A stretch of DNA of 64,000 nt, taken from contig NZ_JAMXSF010000004.1 in assembly GCF_024124545.1 (NCBI RefSeq), forward strand, positions 301,199 to 365,198, written 5' to 3'. The position numbers were made by a program, and so were the translations under genes. The DNA is from Pseudoalteromonas sp. XMcav2-N. Lineage in GTDB: Bacteria > Pseudomonadota > Gammaproteobacteria > Enterobacterales > Alteromonadaceae. Under the pieces are notes generated by a model, which saw nothing but the letters and a program-made list of their open reading frames with translations, was not told the DNA's origin and made no database searches. The stretch's first letter is position 1. The number at the start of each line of letters is the position of its first letter. This document shows, piece by piece, positions 50,077 through 61,421 of the stretch.

Positions 50077-50679
50077 ATGAATACGTTTAACAGACTGAAT
50101 ACGCTTGATGTGACAGCTGATGTTCCTGTCCAGGCTAATCCCTTACTGAGTACAGCTGAAGAGAGTGGGCTTGATCGCCTGTCGGTATCGGCACAAAAGT
50201 ATATGCACAATCTGGATGACCAGAATGCAGTGTATCTGGACCCGGATACCAGTGTTGATGATGCCACGCTGGTACTGAACAAAACTCATGTGGCCTCCAT
50301 GTTTGTGGCTCAGGATGGCGTATTGCTGGGGATCATTTCTCAGGCCCGACTGGGCAGTCGACATATCTTAAAAGAAGCTCAGTTGCGCGGCTGTCAGCGC
50401 AGCGATCTTGTCGCCAGCGACGTTATGCTGCCGCTTAAAACACTTAAACAGATAAGTCTGACCGATCTGCGTACAGCGCGCTCTGGTGATGTACTGGTGA
50501 CCATGGAAGCGCATGGCCTTGATTACTTGCTGGTAACCGCGCCTGAAACAGGCCGGATCTGTGGCTACTTTGATCTGGTGGAGTTGATAAAAGTAGGTGG
50601 TCGTTCAGTTAATCAGCTGCGCCCGGCTGAACACTTTAACGACATTGTGGTCTCTGTGCTGCACCACAGCGAACGGTAA
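50077..50679 (+). CDS. CBS-domain protein
   Basis: 200 residues with a tandem CBS pair (about 40-105 and 115-185; VASMFVAQDGVLLGIISQAR and DYLLVTAPETGRICGYFDLV). Such stand-alone pairs usually bind adenine nucleotides. GAGGTG lies before the ATG. It ends at a terminator. Partner unknown. Confidence 0.82.
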   Translation: MNTFNRLNTLDVTADVPVQANPLLSTAEESGLDRLSVSAQKYMHNLDDQNAVYLDPDTSVDDATLVLNKTHVASMFVAQDGVLLGIISQARLGSRHILKEAQLRGCQRSDLVASDVMLPLKTLKQISLTDLRTARSGDVLVTMEAHGLDYLLVTAPETGRICGYFDLVELIKVGGRSVNQLRPAEHFNDIVVSVLHHSER

Positions 50680-50740
50680 TACCATTCAGCCCAACATAGT
50701 CCAACCGATTTATTTCCTAAAGTTAATGTAAATTAACGCC

Positions 50741-50764
50741 AAGGCACCTGAGGGTGCCTTTTTT
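50741..50764 (+). terminator. Terminator after the CBS-domain gene
   Basis: An 8-bp stem AAGGCACC / GGTGCCTT with loop TGAG followed by T residues, about 60 bp after the stop codon. Confidence 0.85.
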
Positions 50765-50817
50765 ATACCAATTTGTCCCTTTAAATTGATCATGTATTAA
50801 GTGAAGTGGGTACTACT
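50765..50817. repeat. Deleted relic of the 58.3-kb palindromic element
   Basis: ATACCAATTTG at the left and TATTAAGTGAAGTGGGTA at the right match the two ends of the element at 58262-58427 with the middle lost. It lies directly after the terminator and overlaps the last codons of the broken gene at 50813. Confidence 0.5.
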
Positions 50818-51109
50818 CTGGAAATTTAACGCCATGACGTTTGGCATACCAGTAACACAACGGCAGTTCAATCAGGGTAAAGGAAATCACGGTAAACCAG
50901 GCCCAGTTCACCTCAAATAAGACCAAAGAAAAAGATAATCCAGAGTCATATTAGACTGAGCCGACAATAGCCAGCGAAACGGCGGTCGCTATCAAATCCT
51001 GAATCGAGACCTTTTTTAAATCATTACCAGCGTAACGCGGATAAATGACAAAGTAGGCCAGGCATAAAATAATGACGTTGAGCAGGATGACCTGGAGTTC
51101 AATGGACAT
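50813..51109 (-). pseudogene. Membrane-protein gene interrupted by an in-frame TAA
   Basis: From ATG 51109 one frame runs 99 codons to TAG 50815-50813 with a single internal stop, TAA at 50953-50951 (codon 53). Both sides are clearly coding: two or three membrane helices before and after (NVIILCLAYFVIYPRY; WAWFTVISFTLIELPL) and a basic C-terminus. A CAA-to-TAA change would explain the stop. The intact product would be a 98-residue inner-membrane protein of unknown family. A sequencing error is also possible. Confidence 0.7.
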
Positions 51110-51243
51110 AAATACAACTTATAGGTATGAAGAAGTCCCTATTTTAAGGCGCGCAATGACGCTTTGGCAAGCAAGCAGATGGATGACTCTGCCTTTTCTG
51201 TGTTATTGCGGTTATACTTCGCGGGTAAACCAATGAGGTAGGT

Positions 51244-51975
51244 ATGCTGTCGAAAAATCAACAAAAGCTGCTCCGCGCCCTGGCGCAAAAAAAATATCGT
51301 AAACAACATGGCCTGTACCTGGTGCAGGGGGCTAAAAATGTTCAGGAACTTCTGAATGCGGGTAAACCGGTTAAACAGATCTTTGCCTGCGCTGATTTTA
51401 TTGCTGACAACCGGACCTTGTTGGAGCCTCATGAGCTGGTGTTGTGCGATGAGGCTGAGTTGAGTAAAGTCAGTACTCTGGTCAGTAACAATGCGGCTAT
51501 TGCCATTGCTGAGACAGAACCACAGGCAGAGCTGAACACGAATGGATTGGTTCTGGCACTGGATGACGTATCCGACCCTGGTAATCTGGGCACTATTATT
51601 CGTGTTGCGGATTGGTATGGGTTGAACCAGATTGTCCTCAGTGAGCAATGTGCTGACCACCTTAATCCCAAAGTGATCAGCGCAACCATGGGCTCTTTTG
51701 CGCGGGTTGATGTGATCAGAACAGATCTTTGCACATTGCTAAAGACCTACGATGGCCCGGTTTATGGGGCTTTTCTGGAAGGTCAAAGCGTGCATACTAC
51801 TTCATTTGCAACGCGCGGTATTTTGGTGATGGGCAGCGAATCACATGGTATCAGCGCTGCGGTGGCAGAGCATATTAATCAGCCCATCACTATACCCGCT
51901 TTTGGCGGCGCGGAGTCGCTTAATGTGGCGATGGCCACGGGGATCATCCTTGATAACATGAAACGCCATGGGTAA
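51244..51975 (+). CDS. TrmH/SpoU-family RNA 2'-O-methyltransferase
   Basis: A 243-residue SPOUT enzyme: N-terminal substrate-binding domain (about 1-85), then the knotted catalytic domain with motifs DPGNLGTIIRVADWYG, MGSESHGIS and ESLNVAMATGI. It should methylate a ribose 2'-OH in rRNA or tRNA; the target cannot be named. It is 48 bp upstream of smc in the same direction. Confidence 0.9.
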   Translation: MLSKNQQKLLRALAQKKYRKQHGLYLVQGAKNVQELLNAGKPVKQIFACADFIADNRTLLEPHELVLCDEAELSKVSTLVSNNAAIAIAETEPQAELNTNGLVLALDDVSDPGNLGTIIRVADWYGLNQIVLSEQCADHLNPKVISATMGSFARVDVIRTDLCTLLKTYDGPVYGAFLEGQSVHTTSFATRGILVMGSESHGISAAVAEHINQPITIPAFGGAESLNVAMATGIILDNMKRHG

Positions 51976-52023
51976 GGTGGACTGATCTTGAACTATTGCG
52001 TTTGTCATTAAGCTGTTGTTTTT

Positions 52024-55000
52024 ATGCGCCTGAGCAGCATTAAACTGGCCGGTTTTAAATCCTTTGTTGAGCCGACAAAAATACCCTTCCCGGAGCCAAT
52101 GACCTGTGTTGTTGGTCCAAACGGGTGCGGCAAGTCCAACGTGATTGATGCCGTGCGCTGGGTATTGGGAGAAAGCTCCGCCAAAAACCTGCGTGGCGAT
52201 GCCATGACGGACGTGATCTTCAATGGTTCGACCCACCGTAAGCCTGTATCCCAGGCCTCTGTAGAGCTGCTGTTTGATAATACTCAGGGGCGTTTGCCCG
52301 GCTCTATGGCAGATCGTACTCAGGTTGCAATTAAGCGGCTGGTGACTCGGGATGGTCAGTCACTGTACTTTCTCAATGGTAGTAAATGCCGCAAACGAGA
52401 CATCACAGATATTTTTTTGGGCACCGGTCTGGGCCCGCGCAGTTATGCCATCATTGAGCAGGGGATGATCTCGCGCCTGATAGAGAGCAAGCCGCAGGAA
52501 TTACGCATCTTTTTGGAAGAAGCTGCAGGGGTCTCCAAATATAAAGAGCGCCGTCGGGAAACACAGACGCGGATCAAAAGCACCAGAGAGAATCTGGAAC
52601 GTCTGCTGGACATGCGTCAGGAGCTGCAAAATCAGCTCGACAGATTGGCCAAACAGGCCGAAGCGGCGCTTCAGTATCGTGATCTTAAGGCGCAGGAACG
52701 TACCCTGAAAGGCCAGCTGGCAGTGCTAAAGTGGCAGGAACTGCATACCAAGCAGCAAGAAAAAACCAGCCAGATAGCTAAGTTAAACGACAAGCTGACT
52801 TTTTTAGAGCAAGCCCACGGCGGACATGACGATGTGCTGGCAACCTTTGAGCAACAGGTTACCCACTTCAGTGATGCGCAGACAGAATTACAGCAGCAAC
52901 TTCACAACACACAAACCCAGTTAACGCGCATTGAACAGCAGAAGATCCACCTGAGCGAAAAACGCCGCGAATTGGCTGATAAACAAACTCAGTTGAGCGA
53001 AGAAATTGCACAGGCTCTGGCGCTATATGAACAACAACAGCAACATTGCGCAGAGCTTGCTGAGCAATGTGAAGTGCATCAGGAAGCAACGCAGATCAGT
53101 GCCGAAAAGTTGGCTGAAAGTGAATTACTGATCGATGAAAAAGCGCAACAAGTGCAAGCACACGAAGCGGCGGATCAGGCGATACAGCAGGCACTGGACA
53201 AAGCACGCCAACATACACAGCAGTGTCATCTGGCAGTGCAACGGCTGACACAACAACAACAGCATCTGATACAGCGGCAGGAACAGCTGGTGCAACAGCT
53301 GGCGCAGCATAGTACACAAAACCCTGACGAGGCGCTGACGCAGCAACAAAAGGCCCATCAGGAACTGGTGCATACTATGGCCATCTCGCAACAGGAAAAC
53401 CAGCGCCTTAGCACTGAGTTGCAGCGCCTGAGCGAGGCAAAAGCGGCATTACAGCAAAAGCTTCAGGAACAGCAAGTCAGACTCGGACAGGCACAAGCTC
53501 AGGTTCAGGCGCTGGAAAAGCTCACCCGTACTCAGCAAGGTGACAGCGAGGATGCACCTGGTTCACCTTTACTGAGTGTGCTGAGGGTTGAGCCGGGCCT
53601 CGAAGCGATCGTAGAGCGTGCCATGCTGGGGCTTGGATCGCTTCGGATCACCGAACAAGACTATGTCAATCGTATTTGGGCAGCTCAGGTCGATGAAAAA
53701 ACGCCGGGCAGTGTGGCGACCCTTATTCAATCGGAAATTTACCCGGACTTTTTAAATCAGATTGAATGGCTGGGAGAGGCTCGTCAGTTTAGTGCGCGTC
53801 AGCCATTCTTTGCCGCTATTGATAATGAGGGGAATTTGTATGGTGGCAACTGGCAAGCGCAAGAGAGGGATGTGCAGTCAGGGAGTTTGCTTGCGCACTA
53901 TAGCGAGCTGCGCACTCACCAGGCGGAGCTGCCCCAGATTGAAGCGCAGCTGAGTGAGCTGGAAGCGTCACTGACGCCTTTGGAATCTGCCGTGACAAGG
54001 TGTTCACAACAGCTCGAAGCGAACAAACAGGCAGTCCATGAGGCGGCCAAAATGGTGGCCAGCAGCCAGACCCGGGTGGATATGTTACTTGCTCAGCAAG
54101 CCAGTTGGCAGCAACAAAGCAGCCAGCTTGAGGGTAATCAGCGCGAGCTGGATGAGCAAAGTGAACTGCTGGTGGCTCAGCTCGAAGAGAGTGAACAGAC
54201 CCTTTGGCAAGCCGAGGAAGCACAGGAACAGTTACAACAGCAGGTGAATCAGCAAAACGATTCCCTTGAAGCACTCAAACGGGCACATCAGCAGCAGCAA
54301 CAGCAGCAGCGCGATATTCAGCAGCAGTACCATCAGGCCAAAATGAAACTCCAGCAGGCGCAAAGTGATGCACAACTGGGTCAGACTAAACTGAGTCACC
54401 TGGCGCAAAGCCTGGAGCTGAGCAATGAAGCCTTGGCTCAGGTACAACAACAATTACACGGCAGTGAGGAGCCCGGGGTTGAACTTGAGCAACAACAGAC
54501 AGAGCTGCTGATCCGTCATACAGAACTGGAGCAGGCGTCACAGGATACAGCTGCTAAGTTGAGCGACGCCAGGCAACAACTCAGTGATAAACAGCTGGCG
54601 CTCAAAGATGCCCAGGCACAAAGCGCGCAGCTCAAAGAGCAACGCCAGCAGTTAGCACTACAGGAGCAAAGCCTGATGGTGAAGGCGCAAGCTGCGCTTG
54701 AACCTTTAACTGAGCTTCGTCAGACACTTAAAGACGTGTTAACGCAGCTGCCGGAAGATGCGCAGGCGAGCAGTCATCAGGGCAAGCTGACTCGTATTGC
54801 GCAACAGCTGAGTTTGCTGGGGGCGGTTAACCTCGCAGCGATTGAAGAATTTGATGAGGCACAGCAGCGTAAGCGCTATCTCGATGAACAACTGGAGGAT
54901 CTCAGCGCGGCACTTGAGACGCTGGAAGGGGCCATTCGTAAGATAGACCGCGAGACACGTAGCCGTTTTAAAACTACCTTTGATCAGGTTAATCAGGACC

Positions 55001-55431
55001 TGGCGGAGCTGTTTCCCAAAGTATTTGGCGGCGGCAGTGCTTACCTGGAATTGACCAGTGATGATCTGTTAGAAAGCGGTGTAACCATCATGGCAAGACC
55101 GCCGGGTAAGAAAAACTCGACAATTCATCTGTTAAGTGGTGGAGAAAAAGCCCTGACCGCATTATCATTGGTATTTTCAATATTTAGACTAAATCCGGCT
55201 CCTTTTTGTATGCTGGATGAAGTAGATGCACCGCTGGATGACGCGAACGTTGGGCGTTTTTGCCGACTGGTCGAGGAAATGTCGCAAACGGTGCAGTTTA
55301 TTTACATCAGCCACAACAAGGTCGCGATGGAAATGGCGGGCCGGCTGACGGGGGTAACCATGGCGGAACCCGGGGTTTCACGTATGGTTGCCGTAGACAT
55401 AGAACAAGCAGTGCAAATGGCGCATGCATAA
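52024..55431 (+). CDS. smc: Chromosome segregation protein SMC
   Basis: A 1135-residue condensin ATPase. Walker A GPNGCGKS at residues 31-38, long Gln-rich coiled coils either side of a hinge (about 495-620), signature LLSGGEKALTALSLVFSIF and Walker B PFCMLDEVDAPLDDANV near the C-terminus. It is a full SMC rather than MukB. No scpA or scpB is visible here. It is followed by zipA after 16 bp, so the pair may be cotranscribed. Confidence 0.97.
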   Translation: MRLSSIKLAGFKSFVEPTKIPFPEPMTCVVGPNGCGKSNVIDAVRWVLGESSAKNLRGDAMTDVIFNGSTHRKPVSQASVELLFDNTQGRLPGSMADRTQVAIKRLVTRDGQSLYFLNGSKCRKRDITDIFLGTGLGPRSYAIIEQGMISRLIESKPQELRIFLEEAAGVSKYKERRRETQTRIKSTRENLERLLDMRQELQNQLDRLAKQAEAALQYRDLKAQERTLKGQLAVLKWQELHTKQQEKTSQIAKLNDKLTFLEQAHGGHDDVLATFEQQVTHFSDAQTELQQQLHNTQTQLTRIEQQKIHLSEKRRELADKQTQLSEEIAQALALYEQQQQHCAELAEQCEVHQEATQISAEKLAESELLIDEKAQQVQAHEAADQAIQQALDKARQHTQQCHLAVQRLTQQQQHLIQRQEQLVQQLAQHSTQNPDEALTQQQKAHQELVHTMAISQQENQRLSTELQRLSEAKAALQQKLQEQQVRLGQAQAQVQALEKLTRTQQGDSEDAPGSPLLSVLRVEPGLEAIVERAMLGLGSLRITEQDYVNRIWAAQVDEKTPGSVATLIQSEIYPDFLNQIEWLGEARQFSARQPFFAAIDNEGNLYGGNWQAQERDVQSGSLLAHYSELRTHQAELPQIEAQLSELEASLTPLESAVTRCSQQLEANKQAVHEAAKMVASSQTRVDMLLAQQASWQQQSSQLEGNQRELDEQSELLVAQLEESEQTLWQAEEAQEQLQQQVNQQNDSLEALKRAHQQQQQQQRDIQQQYHQAKMKLQQAQSDAQLGQTKLSHLAQSLELSNEALAQVQQQLHGSEEPGVELEQQQTELLIRHTELEQASQDTAAKLSDARQQLSDKQLALKDAQAQSAQLKEQRQQLALQEQSLMVKAQAALEPLTELRQTLKDVLTQLPEDAQASSHQGKLTRIAQQLSLLGAVNLAAIEEFDEAQQRKRYLDEQLEDLSAALETLEGAIRKIDRETRSRFKTTFDQVNQDLAELFPKVFGGGSAYLELTSDDLLESGVTIMARPPGKKNSTIHLLSGGEKALTALSLVFSIFRLNPAPFCMLDEVDAPLDDANVGRFCRLVEEMSQTVQFIYISHNKVAMEMAGRLTGVTMAEPGVSRMVAVDIEQAVQMAHA

Positions 55432-55447
55432 TAAGTAAAGGTGAGCA

Positions 55448-56161
55448 ATGGCCACAGAATTAAGATGGGCATTAATCGTGATCAGTGCACTGATCATTGG
55501 TGGATTATTGATACATGGCTTATGGTCGGTAAGAAAAAAAGAGAATCAGGATACCGATAACCCCGCAGCCACGAAGAAACCCGCAGCCGCGCCTCAGCCG
55601 CAGCGCGAGGAAGAACCACAACTGGATGAAATGAGCTTCTCTGCCGTCGATGAAGACAAAGAGCCGACGCCGACTGAAGAGCATACTGAAGTCTCAGACG
55701 CACCGGTGGAACAGGTCGACACTGAGCAGCAAGCACCGCAAGAGGTTGCGCCCCAGGACTTTATTATTTTACACATTGACATGCCAGAAGGCCTGACGAT
55801 GGCAGGCTCTAAGCTGTTGCCTTGTGTATTGAGTCTGGGCTTTAAGTACTCGGATGAAGGCTTTTTCAATCGCCATGTTGAGTCATCCGGCAATGGCCCG
55901 GTCTTGTTCCGATTAGTGAATATGTATAACCCGGGTACATTCGATATCGATAATATGGAACAGTTCAGCACCGGAGGCGTTAGCTTGTTTATGACGTTGC
56001 CGTGTGAAGGCGACAGCATGGCGGCGTTCAATATGCTTCACAGCGCCGCGAAAAAGCTGGCCGATGAGTTTGGTGCCAGTGTGCTGGACAGCAATCGTGA
56101 GCCACTCACTGTGAATACCACCCGTGCCTACGTTGAAAAGGTGCGTGAATATACCGTTTAA
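55448..56161 (+). CDS. zipA: Cell division protein ZipA
   Basis: A 237-residue divisome protein that anchors FtsZ to the membrane. An N-terminal membrane helix (ALIVISALIIGGLLIHGL) is followed by an acidic, proline-rich linker (about 35-95) and the C-terminal FtsZ-binding domain (about 98-235; FIILHIDMPEGLTMAG). It precedes ligA as in E. coli. Confidence 0.95.
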   Translation: MATELRWALIVISALIIGGLLIHGLWSVRKKENQDTDNPAATKKPAAAPQPQREEEPQLDEMSFSAVDEDKEPTPTEEHTEVSDAPVEQVDTEQQAPQEVAPQDFIILHIDMPEGLTMAGSKLLPCVLSLGFKYSDEGFFNRHVESSGNGPVLFRLVNMYNPGTFDIDNMEQFSTGGVSLFMTLPCEGDSMAAFNMLHSAAKKLADEFGASVLDSNREPLTVNTTRAYVEKVREYTV

Positions 56162-56195
56162 GCGTTAATACTGCCTGCGGGCATATATGCGACAG

Positions 56196-56223
56196 AGCCA
56201 CGGACTTAGGTCCGTGGCTTTTT
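56196..56223 (+). terminator. Terminator after zipA
   Basis: A 10-bp stem AGCCACGGAC / GTCCGTGGCT with loop TTAG followed by T residues, 35 bp after the zipA stop and 20 bp before the ligA start. It would reduce but need not abolish read-through into ligA. Confidence 0.85.
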
Positions 56224-56233
56224 GTGTTATTAA

Positions 56234-58261
<2,028 letters not shown>

Positions 58262-58264
<3 letters not shown>

Positions 58265-58427
58265 TACCAATTTCACTTAATACCTGTTCAATTTGAAGGA
58301 GCAAATAGGGCGCTAACGGTGTTAAAAATCTCTCATTTAGAACAACTAAATAGCGAAATTTTTGCCTAGTTATCGACCTTATTTTCTCGCCTCAAAATAG
58401 AACACTTAATTAAGCAAATTGGTATAA
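58262..58427. mobile_element. Short palindromic element (MITE-like) after ligA
   Basis: About 165 bp bounded by inverted ends, ATACCAATTT..CTTAAT on the left and its complement on the right (AAATTGGTAT). The interior has a second inverted motif (TCTCATTTAGAACAACTAAATAGCGA) and no ORF. It overlaps the ligA stop codon and has the size and AT-rich palindromic form of non-autonomous repeats common in Pseudoalteromonas genomes. That last point is from memory. Confidence 0.6.
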
Positions 58428-58472
58428 ACAACAGGCGGGCAGGTTAGCCCGCCATAAAATGAGAGAAGTGGT

Positions 58473-58958
58473 ATGAGTAAGTTGCAGGCTGGGTATGGGC
58501 CCGAGTACTGGGATAAATACGGGGTATATCGCACGCCTGTTGGTTTTAATCTGACCTTGCTGGTGTTGCTCAGACCGTTGTTTTTGTGGTTGGTGTCAGC
58601 TCTGACCTGGCGTCCGGACCTTGATCTCATGTCATTGTTTTTTCATTCGAAGCAGCATTTTTTTGTAGCAGTCATGATAGCTAGCCTGGCCTTGATCCCG
58701 ACTGTGCTGTTTTCTTTGCGCAGGCCAACCAGCTCACCTAAGTTAGCCCGCTACTGGCGTCATATGCGCTGGCCACTGCTGATCGCTGCCTGCTTAGATT
58801 TGGTGTGGCTGGGGATGCAAATTGTCCAGGCACACTATCAATTCTCTTTCTATCTGGCTATTCAGGCCGTACTGGTCTGCTGGGTGATTTTGTATTTACT
58901 CAAAAGTCGATACTTAACGTGTTTTTTTGGGGATTGGCCTGAACCTGAAAATAATTGA
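58473..58958 (+). CDS. DUF2919 inner-membrane protein (YfeZ-like)
   Basis: A 161-residue protein with four predicted membrane helices and the N-terminal pattern DKYGVYRTPVGFNLTLLVLL typical of DUF2919. E. coli YfeZ is the known relative; function is unknown. It follows the palindromic element by about 45 bp. Confidence 0.85.
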   Translation: MSKLQAGYGPEYWDKYGVYRTPVGFNLTLLVLLRPLFLWLVSALTWRPDLDLMSLFFHSKQHFFVAVMIASLALIPTVLFSLRRPTSSPKLARYWRHMRWPLLIAACLDLVWLGMQIVQAHYQFSFYLAIQAVLVCWVILYLLKSRYLTCFFGDWPEPENN

Positions 58959-59129
58959 CTTGACGCTGGGGGGCTGACAACTAAACATTAGGGCGAATGT
59001 GGCTTTCATACTGGCGTAAAAATATAGAGCTAATCTGATCCAGATCAGCCTATGACACTCTATAACAATAAGACAAAACTTATGTGTTTGCCAATATGGA
59101 GTAACTCTACATCAACCGGAGAACGAGAC

Positions 59130-59585
59130 ATGTTGACTTGGCGAGATATTCTGCAATTCGCAGATAATGGCAACCCACAGCCACCCCGGCGGGTTGAAAA
59201 GAACCTGATGCAGTGGCAGGCCTTATTAGAACCTTCTGTTTTTCATATCACCCGAAACCGCGGGACTGAGCGTCCATTCAGTTCACAAAGCTGCAGCGTT
59301 TTTTCGCCAGGTAAATATCACTGTGCTTGTTGCGACCAACTCCTGTTCGATGCGGATGAGAAATTTGACAGTGGCTCTGGCTGGCCTTCTTTCACTCAGC
59401 CCCACAGCGCAGATTCTGTTGCATACCGACTAGACAGATCGCACGGTATGGACAGAGTTGAGATAGTCTGTAATGTGTGTGATGCACACCTCGGGCATGT
59501 GTTTCCAGACGGTCCTAAACCGAGTGGGTTACGTTACTGTGTGAATGCGTTGGCGCTGAAAAAGCAGGAAGAGGGCACACATTAA
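59130..59585 (+). CDS. msrB: Peptide-methionine (R)-S-oxide reductase MsrB
   Basis: A 151-residue protein reducing methionine-R-sulfoxide. Two zinc CxxC pairs are visible (CACC and CNVC), together with GSGWPSF and the catalytic Cys in GLRYCVNALAL. The ATG at 59130 (MLTWRDIL) has GGAG eight bases upstream; the longer in-frame start would add an unrelated N-terminus. Confidence 0.94.
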   Translation: MLTWRDILQFADNGNPQPPRRVEKNLMQWQALLEPSVFHITRNRGTERPFSSQSCSVFSPGKYHCACCDQLLFDADEKFDSGSGWPSFTQPHSADSVAYRLDRSHGMDRVEIVCNVCDAHLGHVFPDGPKPSGLRYCVNALALKKQEEGTH

Positions 59586-59613
59586 TAGCCTTTGCTTAGC
59601 TATTCCTATCCCA

Positions 59614-61248
59614 TCAGGGTCTGAAATCCAGATTCATTTCTTCTAATTGAGCCTGTAGCTTGTCGAATCGCTCCTGCTGTTCAGGCTCGAGCTGAGCTGT
59701 GCTTAGTGTTTTGTAGCACTTCGCTGCCAGGTTTGAGTTAAATGTAGCGGCTTTCTTTCCTGTCGCATCTGCAAGACACTGAAGTAGATTCAGGGCAATG
59801 CTGGCGTTTTTAGGCATCACTCTAAAGGCCTGCGTAAAGGCTTCCAGCGCGACGTCGAGCTGCCCTTTCTGGAATTGTTTCACCGCATGATTATTGAGCT
59901 CTTTGGGGCCCATTGTGATATGACGACGCTCATCTTGTTGTTGCTGTAGCAGGTGCATAAAAGTGGGGTCATCTTGCTGTTGATGACGCTCGCAATGTGT
60001 GATTATCTGGCCAAATAGGGCCTCAGCCTTGTGCTGAAACCCCAGTTCATGGAACGCCTTCGCTTTGTCCAGCGCAGCATCAACAGAACGGATCTGAGGT
60101 TCATCTTCCAGCTGCTCCATCAGTTGTCGCGCTTTGGTATGTTCATCTTTGAGGTAATGTAGCCGAGCATTGAGCACGTCAATCTGAGTTTGGTTATTGG
60201 CATTGGGAAACTGCTTTTTTAGATCGCTCAGGTATTGCTGGGTCTGCCTGGTCAGGCGGGTGATCTGATCATGTTGATCTGTGCTGAGCGCGAAATCAAT
60301 TCCGGCACGGGCGGCGTTTAGATAAACCTCAGGGCTGTCATGCATCGAAAAACGGGCAAAATTGGCAATTTCTTTTTGCGCGTTGTAACTGCACTCATAA
60401 TCATGGTTAATGCGCGCAACGGTACTGAGGGACTTTTGCCTTTCGATATTGCGTGGCGCAATCTGCGAGGCCTGCACCAAAGATACCTGTGCTTCTTCAA
60501 ACTGATTCAGCTTTAATTCAAGCCGGGACAATAAATCCAAAGCAGCCAAGCGAGTCTCACTTTTTTCGATCAGGGATTTCAGCATTTTTTGCGCCAAAAT
60601 ATCTTCGTTATTTGCAATCAAGGTTTCTACAAGGCCGAGCTTGGCCCAGGTAAATTTTTGCAACTCGAGCATGGAGCGGTAGAACTGTTTGGCTTCATCA
60701 TAATGTTTAAGCTTTAGCAGTGTTTCACCTTTGAGCTTAAGTAATATCGGGCTGTAAGCGTGCTCACCGCTTTCAAGCTCTGAGTTAATAAGCTTGAGTG
60801 CCTTAGAGTAGTTTTCGTCGTCAATCAGATTGTAGAGGGTTTTGAGACTACGTTTACGCTTTAAAACACGCTCGATGCGTGCTTTGAGCTCTTTAATACT
60901 AAAAGGCTTTACCAGGAAGTCATCAGGCTGCAATTCAACAATACTGTGCACCAGTTCGGGGCTGGTTTCGGCTGAGGTAAAAATAAACCCGGTACTTTGA
61001 CGGATCAGGCGCTTTTTGAGTAGCTCTTCGTAGAGTTGATAACCATTTTGACGTTTACTTAGGTCAAACGAGCAGATAATTAAATCGAATTTATGATGGA
61101 TACAGCTTTCCTTTGCCAGTTGGGCATTTTCGGCAAACTGAACGTTTTTATAAGCCAACTGGTCCAGCGATTGTTTAATGTAGCTCAGCGCCAGTTGCTG
61201 TTCTTCCACGATCAAAATTTTTGCATTTACAAAGGGTTGAACAGACAT
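59614..61248 (-). CDS. Receiver-TPR response regulator
   Basis: 544 residues: an N-terminal receiver (about 8-130; ILIVEEQQLALSYIKQ, acceptor region LIICSFDL, conserved Lys in DFLVKPFS) and a long TPR superhelix (about 145-535). TPR outputs bind other proteins rather than DNA. It is convergent with msrB. The tRNA-Val array begins about 80 bp upstream of its start. Confidence 0.9.
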   Translation of the reverse strand: MSVQPFVNAKILIVEEQQLALSYIKQSLDQLAYKNVQFAENAQLAKESCIHHKFDLIICSFDLSKRQNGYQLYEELLKKRLIRQSTGFIFTSAETSPELVHSIVELQPDDFLVKPFSIKELKARIERVLKRKRSLKTLYNLIDDENYSKALKLINSELESGEHAYSPILLKLKGETLLKLKHYDEAKQFYRSMLELQKFTWAKLGLVETLIANNEDILAQKMLKSLIEKSETRLAALDLLSRLELKLNQFEEAQVSLVQASQIAPRNIERQKSLSTVARINHDYECSYNAQKEIANFARFSMHDSPEVYLNAARAGIDFALSTDQHDQITRLTRQTQQYLSDLKKQFPNANNQTQIDVLNARLHYLKDEHTKARQLMEQLEDEPQIRSVDAALDKAKAFHELGFQHKAEALFGQIITHCERHQQQDDPTFMHLLQQQQDERRHITMGPKELNNHAVKQFQKGQLDVALEAFTQAFRVMPKNASIALNLLQCLADATGKKAATFNSNLAAKCYKTLSTAQLEPEQQERFDKLQAQLEEMNLDFRP

Positions 61249-61323
61249 AGAGTAAAGGACAAGGAATAAATTTGGAATGCTTTTAGTCTAGTCGTTTATC
61301 TTTTCTTTTGAAACATAAGGATT

Positions 61324-61421
61324 AAAAAGCTTGGTAAGAATGAGCGCGATGCCGCATCGACCAAATTACGGATGATAGATCAAAATATAAAATAATGTGA
61401 CTGGTGATATTTTTTAAGTGA
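61324..61421 (-). repeat. Truncated terminal unit of the tRNA-Val array, possible terminator
   Basis: The hairpin part of the unit is present (CGATG / CATCG within TTTGGT / ACCAAG, 61330-61364) but the tRNA 3'-tail is missing. The minus strand then reads GCTTTTTAAT, a T-run. This last copy may terminate the tRNA-Val transcript. Confidence 0.55.

Noticed and set aside
52024..55431. Low-complexity CAG/CAA-rich stretches in smc as a possible repeat element
   Set aside because: They encode Gln-rich heptads of the SMC coiled coils in an uninterrupted frame.
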